Of a stretch of DNA of 64,000 bases, positions 50,001 through 62,000 are shown in pieces (the stretch's first letter is position 1; each line of letters opens with the position of its first letter). Below the pieces are notes generated by a model, which saw nothing but the letters and a program-made list of their open reading frames with translations, was not told the DNA's origin and searched no databases. This DNA comes from Rhyacophila brunnea (lineage: Eukaryota > Arthropoda > Insecta > Trichoptera > Rhyacophilidae): positions 2,356,001-2,420,000 of the forward strand of contig JAGYXB010000825.1 in assembly GCA_022495005.1 (NCBI GenBank), in the 5' to 3' direction. A program made the position numbers and the translations under genes.

Positions 50001-53000
50001 TATGAAAAGTGCGATAGCAAACTGTCCAAGTGCTCAGTAAATAAAATTTTTATTTGCTTCAATATCTGGTGCAGAAATCACTTAAAAAGTGGAAACATGA
50101 CGAACTTATTTTTTTTGTAAATTTGATTTCCAAAGCTCCAATATTTTATGAATATCTTCACTTTGTCTTGTTAAATCAGTGAATGCATTAGTGGTCCATG
50201 CATTGATTTATTCACACATTTTTTTTAAAATTTCAAACAAATAGACAAGTTTAACAACAAAGTTATCGTTCCTAAAAAAAATTGCCTCAAATTTCAATAT
50301 TGTGATTTTATCCTTTTATATATTTTTTACGAGATAGCCAGCGCGCTTCACAAGTGAGGTATAATAAAATTAGTATCCATATCTTCAGACAGGTTTGCAA
50401 ACAAAACCTTTTATATGACCGACTGTTTTTTATGAAGTTTATAACTAGCAGCCGTTTTATAAACATATGCACTTGCAAACTGAAAACCTGTGGCTACATT
50501 TTGTGTTAAATTTTTCGCGCCTCCCTTTGCAACACTCTGCGCATTCCCAGGGAGTCGCGCCTCCCAGTTTGGAAATCGCCGCCCAACGTCATTTAGTTGC
50601 ATTATTATTATTATATTTATTTTTTCAACATCTTACAGACCTACAAACTTATCTAAAGAATGATTGGCCAAAAATGGAGCTACGAACTACCATAGTACGC
50701 CATTTTGAAAATGTCATTCGAATGTCAGATTTTGTCCAGTTACAAGTCTTGAATGGGTAGTTTCATTGCCGACTCAAGTAGAAAGCCGATACATTCGCAA
50801 CGACTGGTCCTACTTTTTCTGCTCCTCCCCTTGTTGTCTATGGATGACCTGTCATTGTTCTATAGAGTGCTCATACTGACGCGCCTATCGTGTTCACACA
50901 GGGAATGGTTTGATTTGGATAGATGAGTTACACGATAAATAATACATTAGCATTAACACACCTACTACAAAATGTAATGCATAGATCAATTATACTTACT
51001 ACATATTTTTTGGAAATCGATATTACCACCGGTTTTTGTGTGAAGGACTAGTCTGACTTTGACAGCTGATGAATAATAGGAATATATCTCTATATATATA
51101 AAAATCTCGTGTCACGATGTTTGTGGTCGAACTCCTCCGAAATGGCTCGACCGATTTTTATGATTTTTTTTTATATATATTTGTTAGGTATGAGAATAGG
51201 TCAACAAGTATATTTCATACCGCTAGGTGATTAGGGTATCTCTATCCAGAAAAATTTTCTTTTATTTTTTTGACAATTTTTTTTTGTATATTTTTTATTA
51301 TTTGGCATCAAAAATACTTATAAGCCAAAATTTTCACCCTCCTACCTTCACCCTCCCATTTTTTAATCGCGATTTATTATTTTTGTCGTTCGTATTTCAA
51401 ACAGAACGAAATTATTTATGTTGTTGAATGACAGATGGCGCTACGTCCGAGAAGAATTCAAGAGAAGCGTCGCGTCATTTTGACATTTCATTCGGCATAT
51501 CACAACGCAGTGCGTGCAAAATTTTGTACGATTTATTTTAATTTATCTATTTTTATGTGCGTGTATTACAGTGCACAATGTCAGCAAGACGCAAGGGGGG
51601 CCATTTGGCCGTCGAACGTATAAAGCAACAAACATGCGAAATAGTAGAGCAGAAAGAACAGACGAACAAATCCAACAAGATAACAAAAACGTGCGTGTAA
51701 GCATGTCATAATTGCGTGCATCCCAATCACAAGAGGCACGAGCTGAACGAAATCAACAACGACAATTGGAACGGAGCCAAGCGCGCCGGTTCGTAGTTAA
51801 TACACGCAGAGCAAATGACTGACAACGCCAACAAGTACATCGAGCATTTACATCCGCTTCGTTCCTTCGTCTCGCATTCGAAAGTACGAGCCAGATATTG
51901 AATATTCCGCTCATCCGAAAGTGCTGATTGGTGCTATGGACAAAGAATGTCCCCATTGTCATGCGCTCAAATTAAAACATGAGTCAGCCTGGATGTGTTG
52001 CGCATCAGGAAAAGTGCAACTACCAGAAATTGAGATACCACCAGAACATTCAATTCATGCTTCCAAATGACTTCGTTCGGAGCAACAGAAATATTTCACA
52101 ATACTGCGGCAAATGGTCAACAATTCCATTCTACGTTCAAAATCAAAGGCCAACTATACCACAAAGTAGGCTCATTGCTGCCAATGCCAAACAAACCACA
52201 TAAATTTTTACAAATCTACTTCATGGGCGGTGAGGACATCAATCATGTGGACGCACGTTGCGGCTACAATAACCTTAATTCGCTTAATGCCAGGCGCATC
52301 GTCGGCAAACTGGACGCCCTGTTGAATGAGCACAATGAATTATTGAAATTCTTCAAAGCACACATGCACGAATTGCAAAATGACAATCACGCTATTGTTA
52401 TCAATCCTGATAAAACACCAGCTGGAGAGCACGTGCGTCGATTCAATGCGCGTGTTGTTGACGACATTGCTGGAATCATGGTTGGCGACCGCACATCGAC
52501 GCGAGAAATCGTGATTCGAAGAAGAAACAATAATCTGGAGTTCATCGCTGAAACACACCGTTCATACGACGCTCTCCATTATCCGCTAATTTTCTGGAAG
52601 GGACAAGACGGATATTGCATAAACATTAAACAACGAGATCCTGTCACAGGTAATTCATTTTTTATCGGCGGTCATCGCCTACAGCGCTCTATTCCTCTTT
52701 ATGTCATAGATCCCATCCCCACACACTTACGATACATTCGTTATTTTTTTTAACAACCAAAATATTCACTATAAATAATGTGTATGGCAGAACAACGTTT
52801 GCCGGGTCAGCTAGTATATATATATATATATATTATTTATTAACAACACTGATAGTTAATATATTTGATTTGAGATTTTTTTTTATAATTCAATTTGAAA
52901 CGAGAAAAGGCGAATTCTTTTGTTTAAAACAACTTATTCTTTTGTTACCATTTGACAAATTTACACGTAAAAAATGAATTCTCGTTAAAATAATGTCTGT

Positions 53001-56000
53001 CAAATAATGGAGTCAAGGCAGAGCGTATATATACTTCAACAACCGTGGATCAAAGGTTTGTGGTATTTACTAAGAGGATTCTTTGTGAACGGGTTCGAGG
53101 AGAAATTTTGATCTTCGTAACTAGAATGATATCATCAGAATCAGATCGATTTTTTGGCACTAATTGCATTCCCGGTTGCATGTAAGTTGTACGTATGTAG
53201 TTTATCGTGGGGCACTTATTCGTGCGCCGTAGTACGTGAAACATGAGTTCGTATAACATTTATCAAATGACGAGTTTTTCGTTGAACATTTCACCGTGGA
53301 ATACATTTGTACGTATCTTACAAAATGCGGCGATAGTTTGCAAATAGTACTGTTCCAATAATTAGATTAACCCTAACCTAACCTAACCTAACCTAACCTA
53401 GTAAAGACATCTCATAAAATTCGCCACATGTTGTAGCATACGTACAAATATACTCCACGGTGAAATGTTCAACGAAGAACTCGTCATTTGATTAAAAAAT
53501 GTTACTCGAACTAATGTTTCACGTACTGCGGCGCACGAATAAGAGGTGTCCTGCTGTGAACGGTTTACGTACAAATTTCCGGATACGATTTGTCCCAACA
53601 TTTTTACATTTTCGCTAATTTTCGGTAATTCACCCCTGTTTCCTGACCACTTGTATAGAGGAAAGAATTTCCGCTATAAAGTTAATCAATTTATTACTTT
53701 CCGCCCCAAAAAACTGCTGCCCGACCGTGCATAGAGTGCATCCCTCGCAAAGCAATCAAGAATTCATTATTTCCAAAAAAAAAAAATATTGGAAAATCAA
53801 ATTTAATAAATTGAATTTATACGGAACGCGGACACGACAATTAACCCAAACGGAAATTGTAATATTTTCGGTACAATAGGTCCCAATTAAAAAAAATATC
53901 GCTACCCACTCTATTATAAGTCGCCTCTACGGAAAAATATTAAAATGTAATTTTTTATATTTTTTTACAACGTTTTCATTAGGTCGTATTCTTGTTTGTC
54001 CGGTGGTTGTCTATCCAGTACAAATCTTGCAATCGATTTTTAACTAACTTCCCGACTAGCTAGACATTTGAAACTTTTAGAATATATCAGAACACGATGC
54101 CGATGCATTCTTTTAATACTTTTAGCTATCTTTAAGTAGAATTGAATTCATTTCTAGTTAATTCTGTTTTGTATGAAAAGTTATTTCGGAAGGAATCCGT
54201 AATCCAATCCACTATTATTGTTGCTAAGTGGGTGGTCCTAGCAACTAAATTATTAATATATACGTGCGTTACTATGGAAATCAAAATGACATTTCAGTAT
54301 TCTATATTATTCTTTGTTTGTTGCAAAATAGCAAAAAAAATATTTGTTGACAATTGCCTTATTTGTCCTAAATTATTAATACATAGAATTGTCAAGTTTA
54401 TATGATTCAACAGAAAATTTAGAAACGTGATATATAAAAAGTTCTTTTTATCTTGTAATTATTTCAAAGTCATATTAATTTTGTTAGGAATACTTTTATT
54501 CAAAGATGGTTTTATTGGCCAAACAAGGCTGTGAATTTGCGTCCTCTCTTTTTATAATCATGTCAGGTTTTAATCAACGCGGTTAACCTCAGTGTCCGAA
54601 AACTTGTACGTATGCAATTCGCCGTATCACACTTCACCGTGAATTGTTGTATCGGAAATATATGGCCGAATATTAAAGACCGTCCGACCTCTTTGGGTCG
54701 TATAGTACTGACATAAAATTAGTGTTTAAATATAAAACACGGTTCTTGTCGGTTTACACTTTACAGGAAGCCAGCAGCAAACAAATTTTGACAATAGTCG
54801 ATAAACTGGATTATTTCCTAGGTTTGGTTAGGGTTTTATTCTTAAATTCACTTTTTGCCAAAATCAGCATTGAAAATTGAATTAATGTTCATATTAAATC
54901 AAATAAAATTAGAAATTTCGTATTGTATACGGTCATTTCCGATAAGAAAGCTCAAGGCGAACTGTGCCACGGTGAAATGTTTTACGCACAATTTACATGT
55001 AACCCTATATTATTATATCAGATGACCTTGTTTTTTTTTCTAGCATACATATTTATATATAGACACATTATCCGTTGTCTATATTGTCGAGATTTCAAAA
55101 TCAGCCAAGTCCATAATAGATGAATATGAGAAACACAGCTTTTTGTTTTCTCAAAAACACAGTCACAAGGGTGAAAGTTTATATTATTTCGAGTATAGAA
55201 TATTTAAAATTAATAAATTCCACATTCTGATAATGCAGAAATGTTAGAAAGCAGTAGTTCTTCAGCAATTCACAAAAAAGTCAAAAATATCTAAAGGTGG
55301 ACTTGGCTGATTTTGAATACCTAAATTATCGACTTACCAATATTTGGCATAAAATTTACATGTAACAGTTAACCTCGACTGTGCGATTCACCTGCCTGCC
55401 TTATGACGTAAACACCAGTAGCGGGTTTAAGGACATGGAAACTTAGTGACTGATTTTAAGGCCCTACACGATAAAAAATAAATACCATAAATTCCAACCG
55501 CACCTAGCAAATATATCATTGTATGTTTGTCCTAGAATCATGTTCTTTACCTAACTACAATGACATTAATATGGACGAATCATCTGGAAAAGAAAATGAC
55601 ACTCACTTTATTGTCGGGTCTGCCGAATGGCATAATCTGTTCTAACGCCATTACAATAAAGGTGATATTGCTATAAATTCCTGATGCTTTTTGTTGGTCT
55701 GCCAAATGGTTTGGTTCGAACGGGTTCGCTCAAATGAACATTGACATTAGAAACACTGCTCTAACGCCATTACAACAAAGGTCATATTGCTATAAATTCC
55801 CGATGCGTGATATCGCATAATAGAATTGCGTGACGTCTACCTATACATGCGAATGCGCGAATTTACTTGCTAGCTACTGTATTGAGTGAGTCGTCCATTA
55901 ATAATGTCATTGCCTAACTACCAGTAATTATTATTGAAGATGGCAGTACCTAATGACCAAGGCCCCCGCATCTTGAAGCGAGTCCCCATGCCAGGATCTT

Positions 56001-59000
56001 TAGCGAGCAGTGTAATAAATACCCAATGATGTTCAAGGTAAGATTAAGGGTATTAATACATCCAATAGAATAATGTGGTTATTGAGTATCAACACACAAT
56101 AATCAGAAATTGGATCGTACAACCACAGTTAAATACTTTCCAAGTAAAATAGTGACTTTTTTTTTTACTATTAGAGCAAATTTGTGATGTGTGTTTATTT
56201 CTCTTATCAGACCGCCCCGTCACCCCGGCCCCCAGGCTAGAGATCTGTCAGCCCTCCCTCTTATCGTAATGACACAATTTGTATAATAATATTGGTAGTC
56301 AATTTTTTTGTTTACAAGTACGTCTCTGTTTGAGTGGTTATTTTATAAACTCTTTTAATGTTATTTGCAGGGATTTTGTTAAGCTTTGGATAATATTGAA
56401 TAGCTACGTACCGAGTCAATTTGTGAGAAATAACTCATCTGCGCGTCTATTCTATACACAAGACTGCTTTCGGCCGCTACGGCAGTTATCTAGGGTAGGT
56501 TTGTATCGAAGTATTGGCACTTATTGTAACAATTACAATAACTGTCATTTCGCTCTAAAATTTAGCATAGCCAAGAGAGGTGCTGTTTAAACATAGGACA
56601 TATTGTAACAATTACAACTAATTTATTGTATTTGTTATTATTGTAATTGTTATTATTGTTATTGTATTGTTATTATAATTGTTATTGTATTGTTATTGTA
56701 ATTGTTATTATTGTAACAATTACAACTAATTTATTGTAATTGTTACAATAGACTAGTTACAATGGAATAGCCACCTCATTTAAAAGAAAGACTGTGCAAT
56801 CTGGAGGGAGTTAGACGATGCTGTCATCATTGACTCGACGAATGAAAGATTAAAGATCTGTATGAACAGGCTCGCCAACTCCAAATAAGATTAAAATCGT
56901 GTGCAGTTGTCCATGCAAATCCGGAGCATAGACTGATTGAGAATGAGGTAACAATTAGCACGTAATTTGCACTGACTGGCTTAGAGTCATATTATGACAT
57001 TATTGTCCGCTATGAAAAAATACAATATTAGATAAAACCATGTGTTAATTCTTATAATTGGCTAAAATTCTCTGGAAAACTACTTCGTTGTTTTTTTTTT
57101 CGTTTTCAAATGACTACTTTATCTGTTTATTTAACTTAATCTGAGACTGCATCCATTGATATCGACACTCTTTTACCAGATTTTCGGTATGTTTGTTGAG
57201 CTATGTTTAAATACTTAGGTGCCTGGATTGCCGTCGATTGTAATCTTTCGACTGATCTTGGGATTCGCATGGATATGACGGGCTTTTCATTCAACCAATA
57301 TACTCATATGGACATCGTTGCTGTATACTATAAGGACGAAATTCCGGTTGGATATTCTACAAGTGTGTGTGGTATCTGATCCTATATGGTTGCGAGGCGG
57401 CATCTTACCTCTATCTCAGCGTGACAGCACGTGATGTGATGGTAATGTATTCGAGCCATTAGGGTTACTGTTTCTGGTGAGTGACGTGTCAGGTTTTGTT
57501 GATCACAATGAGACATTTTACATGGCTGGTACATGACGTGTTCCATATGCCCCCCGAGAGTACGACCCTTGTCCTTGTGGTATTTAAGGTTCAACAGTAA
57601 TGTGATATTCAGGAGGCTTGGGACGTAGCGAAGGACCGAAGGAAATGGTGCGATCTTGTGCTTTCCCTATCGTCCGATCGATGTTGGAGTGTGATATTGT
57701 GAAGCAAGTAAGGTTTTATGTTTATAACATTTATTTTATTAAAAGAGCTCTGATGAGATAGTAATTTATTGCATTTTAAAATTAATGCAGATACGCAGCA
57801 ACGTAAAATAAATGCTGGAAGCCTGCTTATATCATATACTTAATACAAACCTGCATTACGTAATAGTTAAAAAGAATTATGAATTAAATCATTTCATTTT
57901 TTAAATTAATCAAAATATCCCTTTTCCAAGAATTTGAATTTAAATGAACATTCTTCTACATTCTACAATATACATACGTGGCATTGTTTAAATAAGTATT
58001 AGTATTATTTGCATTGAAGGATTTGTTTTCGATTCAATTACAATTTCGACATCGATTAGTATACCTACATATAAATAACAAATTAAAATATATTTCGTAG
58101 GTAGCATGCGAGTAACTGATTTGCGAATTGAATGCACTATACAGTAAATATGTAGGTAGTAATTTAATTAGAAAATATATATTATACATGTTCACGTAAA
58201 TAGAAAGATTTAATAAAGAAGCTCTGAAAAGGTGATGTTAACTTTTTCTTACCAATGCTAGTGTCATACGCGTGCAGGTACTCCGATGTCATGAACTGGC
58301 TGACGAGAGATGACTTTCCAACTCCTGGAGCTCCAAGAACTAGAACTCGATATGGAGCTGGAGGAGGAGCACTTGCTGATGATTCTCTGGAACTTGCTAG
58401 ACTGGGAGGTGCTGATGCACGAGGGGCCAAGTGCTCCGTGCTGAAACAAAGAATTTTTATGGTGGTTTGAAAATCTGTGTTAGGTAGAGTTGTTTAATTA
58501 AAAATACTCTTAAATATCAGAGAGTCGCGTTTCCTTTGCTTTATATATATATTTAATTAATACGACCATGCAGAGACTGGATTGGCCATGTAGATATAAT
58601 TCCGGAGGAGTTATCAGTAAAGTGGAGTGTGTACGCACCCCCTGAGGGCAAGGGAAGACTTGGATGGCTGAAACTGAGATATATGAATTGCATCACAGAG
58701 AATTAAAGATCCTCGGTTGAAGCAATTGCAAAGCTTCGGTGCTGGATCGTCCGGGGAGGCCTGCACCTACATTGTAGTATCACAATGAGTGTAGAATGGT
58801 GATGGTGATTTGACGATCGTTAAAAGATTCACAAAAACAAACAAAAAATGATGATTTAACAGAAATCTTGTATGATGAGGTTCTGATTGCATTTGGATAC
58901 AAAAAGATAACTAACGCGTTGAAAGGTGGCTAACGAAAACCTTCGATAGAAACAAAAAGTGACGCTCAAACAATTTGACATCACACTTTTGTGCCCCTTT

Positions 59001-62000
59001 AAATATATTTTCTTTTGCTGCGGTAAGCAGAAACCACATAGAATGGCACCAATGCATAGAATATTAATCTTATATGGCTACCAATTAAGCCTAAATAAAA
59101 ATTTTATGCTATCGCCATAAATTGTTATAATCCAAGAATGCGGCTATAAAATATTGTACCTACTACCTTTAGAAAATACAATATAATATTTAAAAATGAA
59201 TAAAATTGAAATAAATTATATTTGGATTTAATAATACATGTATTGAACACATAGGTACGGTTCCCATTTCCGTTTTTTAAATTTGCATAAAGATATTTCC
59301 GTTTGCAAATTCCAGGAATATAGAAAAACAAAAACGCCGGCTACAGCGGTAATCCCCGAAACAAAACAAAAAACTTTTCATGTAAAATAGAAAAGTGCCT
59401 ACGTGAAAAATCCTCCTGTTTGTATTTATAACGAAAACTCGATAAAAGCAAAGAAAAAAAAAACACGCGAAATAGGGACCGTCAGAAATTTATGGAGCCG
59501 TTAATTTTTATTGGATTTTAGACCAGATGACGCACCAAACTTTTCCCTGCCAGTGTACGGGACACAGTGGTCAAAAACTATCTAGTGGTGTATCTCATTA
59601 GAGATGATTACCATACCAAAAAAGGCGTGCTAATTTATCGTTGTATTTGAGTTATTCTCGTACCTATATTCGTAGATATATCTACTATCGACACCCTATG
59701 TAACCTTATTAATAAATATGTCAGGCGTGGATGTTTAGTACTGATCAGGGGCTTTCATAGAATTTACGAGGCCGGGGGCGACCGGTATTTGAGACTCTCC
59801 TTCAAAATTCAAAACCATAGAGGGTATAAATAAAAAGGATTTCAAGTTATACACATTATTTTTATAAAAATCGATGTGTTTAAAAATAAATATTAAAACT
59901 ATGAGTTAGTCAAAAATCGTTTATGTACAACATAGAAAACTTAATAAACTACATTTTAATATTACATATAGCCATAAAAATAAATTATATGCCATAATAA
60001 GATGGGATCATTTAATAAATTCACATTTTATAATGTTTATCTTTGACTTAAAATAAAAACTATTTTTCTTTTTAATGTTTTCAGATTTATTAATTAATAC
60101 AGTTTAAATTGTATCTAAAGTATCAAAAAAATGTCTCAAATTGCAAGCTTCGTATTTTTCCGCTAGGTGCCTTTGGTGGGTAGAGGTATCGCCTTAGTGA
60201 ATCATCGTCGAGCTGTTAAAACCTTCGATTTATTTATTATTGGGAAGGTATTATTGGACGGAAAATTCATGTACCTACCTATTCTTATATCATTCCTGTC
60301 ACTTTGGATTTTGTTTGATAAATATTGTTTTATAAAAAAAATGTATTCAGTTGAAAATGTCCCTCTGAGGCGGACGAAACCGGTCCTAATTTATTGATTA
60401 AAAGTGGAATAAGTACTACAAAAAATTGCGTTTTATTAAATTAAAACAACAATACAATGCAGTTCCACCATTGGGTCTATTCTATACTTATCGACCGCTA
60501 AAGTGATAAATAGTATCAAACTTAGGGTAGGTTTGTATCAAAATATTAGCACTTTTTGTAACAATTACACAAAGTTGGTTTTTATTGTTGCAATAAGTGC
60601 GATATTTTAACAGCAGCAAGATAGGTGCTGTTAAAATATAGCACTTATTGCAACAATAAAACCCACTTCGTCTAATTGTTACAAAAAGTGCTAATATTTT
60701 GATACAAACCTACCCTAAGTTTGATACTATTTATCACTTTAGTGTTCGATAAGTATAGAATAGACCCACATGAATAGTGGACAGTTAACAAATAAATGAA
60801 AAAAAAACGTATGTAATTATTCTATTTGATTGAATTCATAGTATTATAGTACAATTGTATGGTTTTATTGAAAATGAAACACAAAAAACTCAGTCGAAAA
60901 GATAATGTAATTTTTAAAAGTCCACGTGACGGAAGTTTTGCAATAAAACAAAATTTATAGAAAATGTTCCAGTGAAAAAAGCTATCCTATAGCATGGAGT
61001 AGGTCGTTAATATTTTTACAATCGCATTTCCGCTTTTTATTATGGGTACTTATTTTCTTTATTTTTATGGCTTATTAATTACGTGATCAGATCACTAGAA
61101 AAAACACATTTAATGGCTTTTTTATTTTAACAGCGGCGTTAAAGATGGCGAAGGCGGTACTTCACATTTTCAAAGTTTATTTTGCTTAAAATGAAATAAG
61201 ATTGTTGATATTCTTATAGAAGCTCAATAACAATTAAAAGTTATTATCACTTCATAATAACACCTACCAAACATAATATAGATAATAATGATTTTGAATT
61301 ACCTTAAAGTCTATAACCAATAACAAAATTACCGTCTACACACTTTAAGAGCGTACATAAGTGAAACGGCAAATTATTTTCAACAGTATGTGGGACGTAA
61401 TTTCGGCCGCGTTGCCAGTCGGAGAGCAATAGTCGACCTGTGAGCACGTCATTTTGTTTTGTGATGGCGTCGGAGGAATATATTATTAAATCGTGTAAAG
61501 ATGACTAAGAAACGTTCCGCATGTACTTGAAAAAAAAAACATGTCAATGAATATACTATTATCATTACGAATATAATAATAAACATAACATTAAAAGGAC
61601 GCACGTTGAATTTTTATGACAAATTATATTTCGTTCGGCTCGCGTCATTTGCACAATCCGCGCATCGTCTAGTCACGATCTTTTTAGACAATGCCTCAGC
61701 TGAGGTTATAGTCTTAAGTAGTGCGTACACAACAATTATTAATTAGTTAGAAACACATTACACTCAAGTTATATGAGCTCACATGCAAGAACCATCAGAA
61801 AATTCAATAATAAAAACTGTCATTTATTAAACTCTTCCAAATCACTAAAATCAAAGATACGTGACGCGTTACTCGAAAATGTGTAATTTTGCAGACATTT
61901 ATAATTATAATAAGACGGCGCGGCGCTATCAATGAAGGGGTGGCGTGATACGCATGAGGTGACATCAGTGTGATTCTCAATATTGTTACACACACACATT

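Larger units (their letters stand above)
50764..52917 (-). repeat. dispersed repeat X, copy 2, split by the Helitron
   Basis: 50764-51086 (CATTGCCGACTCAAGTAGAA ... TGACAGCTGATGAATAATAG) and 52815-52917 (GATAGTTAATATATTTGATT ... AAACGAGAAAAGGCGAATTC) are adjacent segments of repeat X in inverse orientation, contiguous in the copy at 62213-62707. Confidence 0.82.

Noticed and set aside
52340..52558. 72-codon minus-strand frame
   Set aside because: Antisense shadow of the Helitron N-terminal region.
56613..56745. Regular TATTGT spacing considered as a CRISPR-like or satellite array
   Set aside because: Irregular short-unit microsatellite with inverted units, no spacer structure, eukaryotic context.
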